This document shows, piece by piece, positions 20,762 to 30,738 of a stretch of DNA of 64,000 nt. A program made the position numbers and the translations under genes. The DNA is taken from contig OX235272.1 in NCBI GenBank assembly GCA_944472155.2, positions 8,106,354 to 8,170,353 on the forward strand. Reading direction: 5' to 3'. The notes beneath the pieces are model-generated. The model did not search any database. It saw only the letters and a program-made list of their open reading frames with translations, and was not told the origin of the DNA. The stretch comes from Trichobilharzia szidati. Lineage: Eukaryota; Platyhelminthes; Trematoda; Strigeidida; Schistosomatidae. Position 1 is the first letter of the stretch. Each line of letters opens with the position of its first letter.

Positions 20762-21144
20762 TAGAAGTTAGAATTAGTGAGCCTTCTCAAATCTGAATGG
20801 TAAACGCACTTGCCTCGTTGCCTGAAGGAACTGGTTTCGATCTCGCATGTAGCTGTGTGGTGAGAGATGTCTGCTAGCCAAAATTGGTAGCCAGCAATTT
20901 ACGTCAATGTTTACGTCCCAAATCTTAGTCATGAGAAGAAACAAGAATAAAGCCTAACCTTGAGCGACTCAGAAACCAATCACAGCAGACTTCGCGTGGG
21001 TGGATACGATTCGCAGATATATGGTCTGACCTTCAAAGAAACGGCCACAAAAAGATGACAGATTAACTTTCAGTGAGAAAACAACCAATCAGAAGAGGCT
21101 GTTTCTCTGCTAACAATAACGAGTAATAATGTACATAAAAATAT

Positions 21145-21591
21145 TTTTTTACGAGTTGATCACGGACTGATATCAGTTAGAGAAACATTGAAAATCAGGG
21201 AGTACAGGACAGCTGCTGTTTCATCCTAGTTTAGGAATCATCGGCAGTACGCACTCACTGGGATTCGAACCCAGGACCTTCCGGTTACAAGGTAAGCTTG
21301 TAAACCATTCAGCCACTGGGACCCGATTCAATGGCTCATGAATTCTAACTTCTACCATTTCGTGATTTAGCGCGACCCCAACCATTGTCGTTGGTGGGAC
21401 ATCTATTCACACACGTGACATCTAATTGGACCTCACTGGTCACGACTTCTCACTAGAACTCCAGGGAACTCCATCCCGTAGCAAGTCACTAGCGAGCATC
21501 AGATTAATTTTCTATAGTTTGGTTTGTAAGGGTTTGTTATGTTTTTACGAGTAAAAAATATAACTAACCCTTACAAACCAAACTATAGAAA
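21145..21591 (-). mobile_element. Inner SINE-A, full-length, 12 bp target-site duplication
   Basis: Inserted in the LTR between ACATAAAAATAT at 21133-21144 and again at 21592-21603. The minus strand reads from the 5' hairpin end (CTATAGTTTGGTTTGTAAGG and its complement) through AGAATTCATGAGCCATTGAA, GGGTCCCAGTGGCTGAATGG, GGGTTCGAATCCCAGTG, GTGCGTACTGCCGATGATTC and CTAACTGATATCAG to GATCAACTCGT. It is the clearest definition of SINE-A boundaries in the window, and of the T/T stem II subfamily. Confidence 0.92.
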
Positions 21592-21592
21592 A
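21508..21592. repeat. 27 bp perfect hairpin at the SINE-A 5' end
   Basis: Arms 21508-21534 and 21566-21592 are exact inverse complements (TTTTCTATAGTTTGGTTTGT plus AAGGGTT) with a 31-base loop containing GTTTTTACGAG. It may arise from two SINE-A ends joined head to head during insertion. Confidence 0.85.
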
Positions 21593-21769
21593 CATAAAAA
21601 TATATAAATATCGTTTAATTTCCTTAATTAACGATCTGTTGCTTGGCTCTTGTCTTCTGTCGTTACAGCTGTAGTTTTACACTACCAAAGAGTCTTGAAC
21701 AATGCTGAAACAACAGTCAAGTACTCCTTAGTTCTCCAACTGATGTCAGTTTGTAATGAATCTTAGAGT

Positions 21770-22910
21770 GAAATCAATAATAATAATAATTATAATCACT
21801 TTATTCCACAACAACAACAATTTACAGCATGGAATTTTCAGCGTTTTGTTTTACATATTGCAATGGTTTAGCTCTTTTTATAATTATATAAATGTATGAA
21901 ATGTTAAAAATATTGATAATTAATAGGAAAAAATAAAAACCCCAACAAAATCACACCATTTCTAGGTCATAGTGAAATAATAAATAAATAATATAACAAA
22001 TCACACATGCAATAATATGCATCATTACATTTTATAGTTTAGTTAATGATTTAAAAGTTGTAAAAGTTCTCTTCTGATATTCGTGTCTTCACACAATACT
22101 CGTGCCAAATATGCTACGGTCGAATTTTTATATTTTGTAGTACGAGCATAAATGTTTATGAAATTTCTTCTGGTCTTACCCGAAGAGATACAAGGAAACA
22201 GTTTTGAATAAAGAGGATGTTCACTATCAGACAAAATAACTTTAGCTAAGTGTTTACAAGAATTCAAATGCCTATTGACAACAGTGTCGGTTAGTTGAGT
22301 CAAAGGGATAGCACTGACCCTACTTACAGCCCTCAATGTCCTTCGTAGTATTATATGGTCTTTCTTGAGTAGCCCAGGGAAGAATAATGGAGAACAATAA
22401 AGAATGATGGGCAAAACACATGAATTAATAAATTGTATGAGAAGAGATTGGGTTATACCTGAGTGCCTCAACTTCTTTATGTAATAAGTCAGACAGAAAA
22501 TCTTTTTAGAAACTATAAGAATATGAGACGACCAGCAAAGGTTTGAAGAGAAACTAATGCCAAGATAAGCAACACTTGACTTACTCTCTATCATGGTACT
22601 ATCAATATTACAACAATCATGAAATTGGATCAATCCATGCATGTCTTTTTCGCTTCTCAAGCTGAAATCAACAGTATTACATTTAGTTGGATTTAGTTTA
22701 AGACCATTTGAGCCAGACCAATCCTTAACTTCAGCTAAGAAGCCATTCATATGGGAACAATCCGATGTGGAAACTACAGGGACAGAAACGGTCAGATCAT
22801 CAGCATACTTAATGAAGTTAACTTTGGGTGAGTTCGGAAGGTCATGCAAAAAGAAAGATAAAAGAAATGGAGAAAGTACTGCAGCTTGAGGCACACCACT
22901 TTCAGTCAAC
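21770..22910 (-). mobile_element. CR1-like LINE, 5'-truncated, open C-terminal half
   Basis: 3' end at 21770-21860: AATAATAATAATAAT tail, CACTTTATTCCAC and GGAATTTTCAGCG. The element is truncated at the 5' side within the reverse transcriptase, right at the GVPQ motif. It is the least damaged CR1 copy here and serves as reference for the fragments at 0.2, 9, 11.5, 14, 31 and 52 kb. Confidence 0.9.
22043..22909 (-). CDS. CR1-like reverse transcriptase, C-terminal 288 residues, uninterrupted
   Basis: RNA-directed DNA polymerase fragment of a LINE that would copy its own RNA at a nicked chromosomal target. Residues 5-20 are GVPQAAVLSPFLLSFF (motif around the primer grip, usually GVPQG; Gly is Ala here). 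FIKYADDLTVS at about 33-43 holds both catalytic aspartates. GLKLNPTKCNTVDF at 74-87 and AYLGISFSSNLCW at 114-126 follow as in CR1/Jockey thumbs. The C-terminus has the family's HPLYSKLFPCISSGKTRRNF and YARTTKYKNS. There is no stop or frameshift over 288 codons, but the endonuclease, fingers and start codon of the full protein are absent. The ATG used is merely the first after the truncation. It cannot act alone. Confidence 0.9.
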   Translation of the reverse strand: MTESGVPQAAVLSPFLLSFFLHDLPNSPKVNFIKYADDLTVSVPVVSTSDCSHMNGFLAEVKDWSGSNGLKLNPTKCNTVDFSLRSEKDMHGLIQFHDCCNIDSTMIESKSSVAYLGISFSSNLCWSSHILIVSKKIFCLTYYIKKLRHSGITQSLLIQFINSCVLPIILYCSPLFFPGLLKKDHIILRRTLRAVSRVSAIPLTQLTDTVVNRHLNSCKHLAKVILSDSEHPLYSKLFPCISSGKTRRNFINIYARTTKYKNSTVAYLARVLCEDTNIRRELLQLLNH

Positions 22911-23459
22911 AGTCAACACAAACTAAGAAATCTAAGCCATTGATCACTTATAAATCACATGCTCTAAAGATCATGTGAACAACCATAAGATCAACGGTAT
23001 TCACATGATACATTTATTATGTTTTTAATATTGCATCAGATGTGACGTTGGTATGTCGGATTTTGTCACAGAAAATGAAAGTCGCCCGTCGGCTCATATG
23101 CGAAAACATTTACTATCAAAGAGATAAATTCGCTACCACCTGTTCGTTGAGTCAAAACGCAGTGCCTCATAAAAACGTGGACTACTAAGCTCCTTAATAA
23201 GCAGAAGAGTCATAGTCTTTTCAGTGATATTGCCTATAAACTCATAATGTTATATACTCCTGACTGACTGATTGATTGATATGGTTAGTCGGATACCTCT
23301 CATATCAATCACTTGTGTTTGCTTGTCAGCTGGATCGAAGTGATTTAAACACCGGACAGTTGTTCCCCTCATTCAGGACCAACGTTATCATAGTTGTGCC
23401 TAGTTTTGTCCTCAAAAGCAAATTTCCCCAGCTTTAGTAGTTGTCTCCTTGATATAGTA
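22911..23459. other. No gene; old unclassified repeat
   Basis: 22940-23130 resembles 17180-17400 (see that entry), and 23180-23230 resembles 20490-20560. The remainder has stops in every frame. Confidence 0.4.
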
Positions 23460-23692
23460 TCTCAGAGGTATTAGATGGTTGAAGGCAATTGGCTGGAGGA
23501 AGCCCTACTTGACCTAGTTGTCGTGCGTGTTGGCACTCACTGGTCAGCAGAGCGCATCTGCAATCTTGAAGGAACTCATGTTCCTCCTTCTGAGATTCGA
23601 ATCCATGTCACCTAGTGAGTGCTGTAGTCAGATACGTTACCACTGAGCTACTAGACATATCACACTAGTTACTGACTAGTGGTGGTTAGTTA
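23460..23692 (-). mobile_element. SINE-C copy with adjoining foldback arm
   Basis: Minus strand: TAGCTCAGTGGTAACG (A-box-like) near 23640, GATTCGAATCTCAGAAGG (B-box-like), GAACATGAGTTCCTTCAAG, then TTGCCTTCAACCATCTAATA at its 3' part near 23475. At 23655-23692, GACATATCACACTAGTTACT is the foldback arm that normally precedes the SINE-C head. Confidence 0.75.
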
Positions 23693-23864
23693 CGGTTTGA
23701 ATTTCTTCAAGTAGTTGGTTTTGTATGATGATGATGTAGTGAAACGGCTGCCTACTTGAATCACATGGTTACCTGAATTACCATCGCATACATGATATAA
23801 AATTTTCTCTATTTCTCTTTCTTTTAATCATTCAATTAAGTCTGTGAGTCGTAAAATGTGCTCA

Positions 23865-24095
23865 AACACGTTTGACTGTCTGAATGGTCAGCCGGCTTAT
23901 CCTGTAACCAGAAGGTCCTGGGTTCGAACCGTACTGGATGCGTACCTCAGAGCAGTCACAAACTGGGACGCCACAGCTGTCGAATACTCTAGTGCTGGTT
24001 TTCTAATCATTCTTTAAACGGTGTCAGTTCATGATGATATCCTGAAACCAATCAAATCCCTGCAAACCAACACTTAGACTTATAAAGATAGTTGG
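23865..24095 (+). mobile_element. SINE-A copy, G/C stem II subfamily
   Basis: CTGAATGGTCAGCCGGC, TGTAACCAGAAGGTCCTGGG, GTTCGAACC, GATGCGTACC, then GTCACAAACTGGGACG, CACAGCTGTCGAATACTC and the subfamily tail ATGATGATATCCTGAAACC. The stem II strands remain as GUCAC/GGGAC, but GAAA is changed to GCCA. Confidence 0.75.
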
Positions 24096-24549
24096 AATGT
24101 CCCAATAATAAGTAGCAGTACAGTAAAGAGATAGTCCGGGAGGGGTTTTCTAAACAATTATTTAATTACACTTATTTTCATTGTCACACATCTTTTTATC
24201 CTTTGCAGACTATAGTCATTTCAATATAAAACACTTTTAGGGGACTAAACAATGAACTCAATAAGTGTACGAAATTTCGGAATAAAAATCCAAGTGAATT
24301 AAGAATATTGAAACAGGATATTATAGATATACAGATAAATGAGTTATTTATATAAGGTAATGGTTACTTGGAAATACATTTATAATCCACTTCTGCAAGT
24401 TAACAATATAACTGACAGACACAGTTCACTGCTGCGTTGTGTCTGTTAGCAGAAGTTGTTCATCAATTGTTGAAGAGTCTTTCGACGACGCCGAGTTGTT
24501 TTTGTAACAAGTTCCAAAGAAATCAGCACGGGGTTCAGAGGAGCAAGTA
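24096..24549. other. No recognised feature
   Basis: AT-rich sequence, stops in all frames, no repeat shared elsewhere in the window that I could see. Confidence 0.4.
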
Positions 24550-25365
24550 TTTATTAGTATTATCCCTTTGGATTCCGAGTAGAAAATAGGGCTGGCTTCA
24601 ACAACAAATCTCCATTTAGTTCTTATTTAGTACTCCCCTCTTCAGCTGGTTAGCTCCATGAATGCCCATAATCTCTCATCTCCTCCTCGCCACACGATCT
24701 CCTACATGTCACTCTAGCACTGATGAGCCATTCGTCGCTTCCTATTGAGGTTCCACTGGAGGGTCTGGCTCGCTACGTCATTCGAGGGCCTCCTCAATGT
24801 GTGCCTAATCCATTTCCATTTTATCTGTTATATTTGTTGACTAATAGGTTCTTGATTGGTTCCTTCTTAGAGTTTCTTGTTGCTAATTATTTTGCGTCAG
24901 CTGGCCGGTTGTCTCACCACCTGATCTTCAGTATGGAGCCAGTGTAGGCAACTGTTGATAAAAGTCCGTAACTTCTTAGAAATACTTTTCGTGAAGTACG
25001 CGGGGTGCACATTTCTGATCCCCATAGGAAGAAGAACTAACTGACTGACTGACTTGACGTTTGTATTGAAAATCCGAATCTTTTTCCTTGTGCTGACTGA
25101 GTGCAGATTTTCAAACTGGTTTCAAGTTGATGTATGCGCATTCTGGCTGGCTGGCTGGCTTTGACATTTTCATGCGTGCTCTCCACCTGCCTGTCGTCGA
25201 CACCGTGCTTTCCAGAGGGATAAGTAAAGTAGATAACCTCTGTCAAATCTATCCCATTGATGGTGATTGGTTCTGGTTGTTGTTACTGTTGCTGTTGCTG
25301 GGGTTAGACGTCTTCACCACCTCTGTCTTCTCTATGTTCAAAGCAAATAGACAGTCGAAATCAGT
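24550..25365 (-). pseudogene. RTE-A LINE, C-terminal half
   Basis: Minus strand from about 25365 (segment matching KTEVVKTSNPSNSNSNNNQN, the variable Q/N-rich loop) through MKARIG-like, IRIFNTNVKSVS and WKWIRHTLR-like segments to the 3' end near 24560 (GCCAGCCCTATTTTCTACTC, diverged from GCCCTATGTTCC). Frames are broken. An ACTGACTGACTGACT-type repeat lies at 25038-25052, as in the 63.5 kb copy. Confidence 0.82.
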
Positions 25366-25799
25366 GAGAAGACAAAGCAGGGTACAACAAGACTATATTT
25401 TCATTCGAAGACGAAAGTTATGTGTTTTTGAAAAAGTAGTCGACTGAAGAAACCTCATTTAGTTCAATGTGTCCATTTTTTAACATTTGACAAAAACTGT
25501 ACAAATTTGTTGTTCAGCTTTCTACACTCTTAACATTTTCACCTATTTTATGGATATCTGTAAATTATCATCTTACCTGTACTAATTATTCACATGTCTA
25601 GAGCAATGAGTCACTCTTTTAAGAAAATGTCATGCTAGCAGTGATGAGTCAATCGATCATGCAGGTGCGTCATGGTCAATTTCAGTCAGACATTATCAAA
25701 TGAGTTAGACATATACGCCCATCACACGTGTTTGCAGTTAAAAGAAAAAAGAAACATTTACTCAGCAGATGGTATAAGACATGCTGCTAATTCATTCAA
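25366..25799. other. No recognised feature
   Basis: AT-rich. A short frame over 25366-25447 continues an ORF that overlaps the RTE-A copy and is not real. Nothing else seen. Confidence 0.35.
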
Positions 25800-27345
25800 A
25801 AAAGCAAAAAATTGATTATGATTGAACTTGAAATTAGACAAATGTATTCTAGTGTATTAGATGAATATGAACGAAATATTCCCATATTGAGTGATAAGAG
25901 AAAGGCACAAACAGCGAAGAAAATTTTCTTTTCGACGATTCATTTTCTTGAGCTGTACAATCGTACAGCTGAAAATTGTGATTTAGATTCTCTCCTCAAA
26001 ACCTTCAACGCAGCGCATCCATCAATAAGTTTCACATTAGAACGAGAATCGAACAACGCCTTTCCATTCCTTGATGTACTACTCACCAGATGACACGACT
26101 GTGCGATCCAAAGATCAATATACCGCAAGCCAACATGGACTGGACAGTTTATCAACTTCCAAAGCTTTGTCCCACTAATCCGAAAGAGAAACCTGGTACG
26201 TACGTTGTGGTCAAGGATTAAAAAAAATGTTTGGAAGACATGGTAGAGAAAGAACTAAATTTATTACGTTAAACCCTACTAGAGAATGGGTATCCACCAA
26301 GATTTATTGACAAAAACATGAAGGAGAAGCCTCCGGTGTCAAACATCGCAACGGTTCCTAAGAAGACTGTCTTCATGAACCTAGAATTCAAAAGTGATAT
26401 CAAAGCGGAAATTCTCAGAAACCGCCCTTCTAAATGTCTGAAGTAGACATTTCCAACAGCTGCTCTACGTATCACATTCTCCTGCAGACAGTTAATCCAG
26501 TCTAACGCTAAGGACAAGATACCGCTTTTGGCCACTTCAGTGAGTATTTTTCAATTTACTTTCTCGTGTGGAGCAAAGTATATTGGCTGTACGCAACGTC
26601 AAGTCTACAAACGTATTCTGGAACACTGTCCAGCTTGGTCAGCCAGATGAGAAAAGACGAGTAGCAGCAGCTCTATCCTCAAACACCTTGTCATCTCCGG
26701 ACATCTAGAGCCCCCACTTGCATGAATGCTTCACAGTGCTACGCAGAGTCCCTCACTACCGTACAAAGGGACTTCGGATACGCCATCTGTACGTAGCTGA
26801 ATCATTTGCTATTCGAGATCTGAAACCGGACCTCTGCATTCAAAAGCGCTACATACATTCTCTTGCCCTACCGTGGCCAGGGTAAAATTCTTACCACAAT
26901 TTTGCTTCTTTCCTTCATTATGTAAGTTCACTATTATTATAATATTTTATTAATACTTTTATTATCATTATTATTCCCATCATCCACATTTTATTACCAC
27001 TCCATTACTGTTTATTAATAACATTGCTTTTCATACATATTTTATACAAAAACACTTTATAGCCTTTCCACGAGTTCCGGTCCATTTTACACGAGCTTAT
27101 TGATTATTCATTATCTAACACTTGTTACGTCATGCCAACTTCTGCCTCTTTTCTAACTTACAATTAGTCATCCCTTCTTACACCCTACATTATGTAACAC
27201 AATTTTTCAAGGACAAGGTTTACCAGTATCTGATTGGTCTAAAGATTTCTTTGTTAATTATAATTATGATTGTACAGCTCATGAAAATGAATCGTCGAAA
27301 AGAAAATTTTCTTAGCTGTTTGTGCCTTTTACTTATTTGATGAAT
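25800..27345 (+). pseudogene. Penelope-like element with inverted 5' tail
   Basis: About 25895-25970 is the PLE terminal block in reverse (ACAGCGAAGAAAATTTTCTT, GAGCTGTACAATCG). The body runs on in plus orientation: NAFPFLDVLLTR (26065 on), then in shifted frames RKPTWTGQFINFQSFVP, then FIDKNMKEK, then FSCGAKYIGCTQRQVYKRIL, a well-kept GIY-YIG region. A direct terminal block (GATTGTACAGCTCATGAAAA, TCGTCGAAAAGAAAATTTTC, GCTGTTTGTGCC) ends it at about 27330. Four or more frame breaks and an in-frame stop (TGA at 26091) are present. The inverted tail architecture matches the foldback at 4210-4756. Confidence 0.9.
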
Positions 27346-27394
27346 AACCTAGAGATGAGAAAACGGGTCCAAATATTAATGGAGTCATATTAGT

Positions 27395-27905
27395 ATTCCC
27401 TTGTGTTCTGAGTGAAATTCAGAAGCACATCACCAATTCACTCTACCCTCGGCAGCCTTTTCTACCTGACTAGACGACTGTGCACACGACTTCCTTATCC
27501 TCTCAAATGATATTCTTCATCACATCACTTTGGAAATACAACTCGTCTTTTCCCCTATTTGCGTTCCACTCGATTAGCTGGTAACTACTGATACAAGTCT
27601 GAAGCCGGCTAGGAATACTTTTTTGATGTTCCAAGTCCTTGAACTATGCAGGAGAACTGTCTAACTTGATAATGGTGTTGAATATCCGGAACTTCTTTCT
27701 TATGCTGTGTGAAGCTGATTTTCGCACTTATTTTCGATCCTACTTTTAACCTCCTCATTTTGGCCGTATGCAGGTGAAACGTTGCTGCCTAGATAAGTAG
27801 ATAAAGTGACCTCATTCAGATTCCCCCCGTTGATAGCAGTGAATGGTACTTGTTGTTTTTGTTGAATAGATATCTTCATCACCTTTTTCTTCTCTACGTG
27901 CGTCA
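27395..27905 (-). pseudogene. RTE-A LINE fragment
   Basis: Minus-strand frame 27700-27906 reads THVEKKKVMKISIQQKQQVP, then INGGNLNEVTLSTYLGSNVS: the TEVMKI...QQQ...TYLGS segment of RTE-A. Downstream, C-terminal pieces are decayed to about 27395. It has no proper 3' tail. Confidence 0.75.
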
Positions 27906-28355
27906 CCCGGGAACCGAACTCTGTCCAGCTGTGTGGATGGTGGTCATTCTATCATGAAACCGGCGATGCATCAGCTTTTACCATCATTTTTAGTAAAGCA
28001 GTGATTTGGAATTATATAGCAATCTAGAATAAAGTTCACAATGTCCTAAATGTGTTTAGTATATACCTCGATTATTTTATTTTTATTAGTTTACTCCGTA
28101 ATATTTATTCATTTGATGTGAATAATGAGGAGCAGAATCTGAACTCGTCCCGAGATGAAGATTTGAGTGAAACTACTAGAACTACAATTCAGGTAAAACT
28201 ACAATCGATATATGTGTAAAACTTGAGCACTCCGGTACTATGTAATCCCAAATTAATTTGTTTATTAAATATTTCACACACAGTGAAACAGTATTATTTA
28301 CTGGATGACAAAGTTTCAAACACAATTTATTGTTATTCAAGTATTGGTTTGTAGG
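27906..28355. other. No recognised feature
   Basis: AT-rich spacer; no gene, no repeat recognised. Confidence 0.35.
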
Positions 28356-28740
28356 GATTTAGTTGATTGGTTACAAGATATCATCATGAGCTGACATTGG
28401 TTAGAGAACCATTGGAAAACCTGGGAGTACTGGACGGCTGTTTCGTCCTGGTTTGGGACTCTTCACAGTACGCATCCACCGCAGGGGTTCGAACCCACGT
28501 CCTTCTGATTACAAGGCGAGCTCGTATACCATTAAGCCACTGGGACCCGATCCAATGGATCCAATGGTATACGAGCTCACCTTGTAACCAGAAGGTCCTG
28601 GGTTCGAACCCCTGCGGTGGATGCGTACTGTGAAGAGTCCCAAACCAGGACGAAACAGCCGTCCAGTACTCCCAGGTTTTCCAATGGTTCTCTAACCAAT
28701 GTCAGCTCATGATGAAATCCTGTAAATAATTTATTGTGGT
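28356..28740. mobile_element. Head-to-head SINE-A palindrome, near-identical arms
   Basis: Minus copy about 28366-28556 and plus copy about 28557-28735 meet at CCAATGGATCCAATGG. The arms differ at only a few positions over roughly 170 bases. Each holds the GGTTCGAACCC B-box region, GATGCGTACTG, GAAGAGTCCCAAACCAGGAC, GAAACAGCCGTCCAGTACTC and GTTTTCCAATGGTTCTC. Both strands therefore encode the same peptide in chance ORFs, which are not genes. It belongs to the G/C stem II subfamily. Confidence 0.92.
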
Positions 28741-29059
28741 TCATAATCATATCAATTAAAACCACACATCTTTGAAGCTTCCATTTTATATTTTTGTTTA
28801 TTCCTCCCTGTTCGTTTTAAAGGAAGTAGGATTTTCCAGATGTCTGCGACATGTATTGAATCATCCTTATTCCATGTATTCTCAGCTGAATCGACAAAAT
28901 AAGCTCCAGTTCTCAATCCCCCCTTTTCTCTCTATCATGTTATGTCAGATTTTGGGACTGTGATCTCATCCCATCCATCATATTGTATCGTTGTGTGTGA
29001 TTGCATGTGGTAACTGCTACAGCTGAACTATCTGATTCACCAAATTTCTTATTTTATTA
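28741..29059. other. No recognised feature
   Basis: The ORF at 28772-28963 has no domain and is not repeated. Otherwise AT-rich spacer. Confidence 0.35.
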
Positions 29060-29720
29060 TTGGGATCAACCAATCTAGAATTTGTTAGGTTTTTGTGCTC
29101 CACTAGTTTGACTGACTGCGTTCTACTAATCTGACTTATGTATTTGACCTGACAGTCATTGCAAGCAGGGTATTAGATAAACTAAATTGTTTTGTTTAAT
29201 CGGGTCCACAGGATTGATCCTTTAACCGACAAAGCTTGTTTCTAATTGAGTTTGTGGTAGGTCTGAATGCCAGCCACTTTTATTCCCGCATTGTTAAGAA
29301 TTTTCCTAAAGGTTTTCGAGATTCCCTTTTTGGGTGGAAGTACTACTGATGATTTAGAATCCTTATTGTTGGTGTTGTCATTATTCTGTGCATTTTTGAC
29401 ATGCATGTCGTCATTAGTATTATTATTATCATCACTATCACTACTATTATTATCAATTTTGGTTTAACATTTTCCTTTATATTTTCTGACTTATTTATTA
29501 GAATAATTATTAAGTTTCAAAGCTTCTCTTATATGCCTCACTTCCTGTCTTAGATTTTCCTTGGTACTACTTAGTTTTTGTGCTCTATTACTTAAACATT
29601 TCACCAATCCTATTTTCACTGACATAGGGTGGGATGATCCGAAATCTAGATACCTGTGCGAAGGAGTGGGTGCGTTTCCTTTAAACACTAATGTGTTTAA
29701 CTTCCCATCCTTCCGTCCTT
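29060..29720 (-). pseudogene. Penelope-like element, second PLE lineage
   Basis: Minus strand. 29491-29688 reads HRYLDFGSSHPMSVKIGLVK, then CLSNRAQKLSSTKENLRQEV: the RT thumb of the PLE type that has ...TDRYLDF.SHHP in related elements. From about 29340 downward, frames read LPPKREISKTFRKILNNAGI, KVAGIQTYHKL, then decayed cysteine and YIG-like positions (PACNDCQVKYISQI) of the GIY-YIG domain. It differs in sequence from the PLEs at 7, 19, 26, 33 and 39 kb and resembles the 43 kb one. Confidence 0.75.
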
Positions 29721-30167
29721 TTTATGCTGTAATCTAACATCAGAAGCTCCCCTTCCTGACTTTCCAATTCATGCGTGAATTCAATTGCCGCTAACTTCGG
29801 GTTGATATGTCCGAATGCGAAAGAAATGAAGAAAATTATAAAACTGAATTTTCGAAGTTGTGTAGTAAAAATTCATATTACTATGAAAAACAATTTTCGT
29901 TCGAAACATCATCATGCAGTAAATAATACTGTTTCACACCGTGTGATATATCTAATAAACAAACTAATATGGAGTACCTCAAATGGGCAAACCGTTCATA
30001 AATATTGCATTCAGTTATCGTTAATTGTTTTAAGGCAGTTGGTGATGCACTTTCCAATCTCCAAGGTGTCATCGCTTACCTCAAGATTGCAGATACAATA
30101 AAACTGAGCTATTTGGATGAATTAATTAGTGACTTGGAAGTAATTACTGACTAGTCCTTTGTATTGA
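29721..30167. other. No gene; partly repeated
   Basis: 29998-30155 matches the complement of 14862-15012 (TTTTAAGGCAGT, CTTTCCAATCT versus their complements). The short ORFs are not conserved. Confidence 0.4.
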
Positions 30168-30434
30168 TGATGACTAAATTCTACCAGTCAAGAATTTTCG
30201 AGGATATGACAGGGCCTTAGGATTTGCACATTTGCCTTGTCAACAAGTGCTAACAGTCAAGAAATCAAGACACAGAGATTCCTACTGCTAGTCTCCAATC
30301 ACCTAACACCAATGAGAATATGTCATCTGAAGACGATTTGTACGGAAATCCATTGAAACTTAAATCCAATACAAAACAAGGCTGAATTCCAAGATATCGC
30401 AATGATTTCTAATGAAGACCGTATATTTTCAATT

Positions 30435-30738
30435 GTTGGCTTCCACGAATGAATGTCAGCTGGAGAACCACTAGGAACCAGGGTGTGTGCTGGACATCTT
30501 TTTCATCATACATTGAGACTAATCAGAAATACGCACTCATGACCACACTGAGTATCCGACGTAGGGTATTTAGGTCCCTAGGCCAGTCTCTTGATCGCTC
30601 AGGTAGAAGGACGGAATCGAATGGCCCCTTACTTCTAATTTCTGCCATTTTGCGGTATACAGCGAGTCTACCAGTCAGTGACGTCGGTGAGTATTTTTCC
30701 TCACAATGAAGTCAGCTCCGGATGTCACTTGAACATCG
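30435..30738 (-). mobile_element. SINE-A copy, decayed
   Basis: Inverted twin of 9985-10275: GAATGTCAGCTGGAGAACC, CATCATACATTGAGAC, and GTGACGTCGGTGAGTATTTT at its 5' part. The overlapping 86-residue ORF is chance. Confidence 0.65.

Larger units (their letters stand above)
20857..21667 (+). mobile_element. Solo LTR (LTR-1 family), itself interrupted
   Basis: Begins near TGGTGAGAG and ends GTCTTCTGTCGTTACA. Similar full copies are at 40162-40500 and 41251-41600 (shared GATTCGCAGATATAT, AACCAATCA, TTTCTCTGCTAACAATAA). It has CCAAT-type boxes. A 5-6 base duplication inside AGCTGT flanks it. No internal LTR-retrotransposon genes are present, so it is a solo LTR produced by recombination. Its own length without the inner SINE is about 350 bases, like the other copies. 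Confidence 0.8.
20762..21765 (+). mobile_element. Outer SINE-A copy split by a solo LTR
   Basis: The left part 20762-20856 (GAATGGTAAACGCACTTGCC, GGTTTCGATCTCGCATG) and the right part 21668-21765 (AAGAGTCTTGAACAATGCTG, AAACAACAGTCAAGTACTCC, TCCAACTGATGTCAGTTTG) join into one SINE-A-like element. AGCTGT is repeated at both sides of the LTR. This is the oldest of three nested insertions. Confidence 0.7.

Noticed and set aside
28367..28633. 88-residue ORF similar to a minus-strand ORF at 28577-28765
   Set aside because: The similarity is due to the SINE-A palindrome, not to a gene family.
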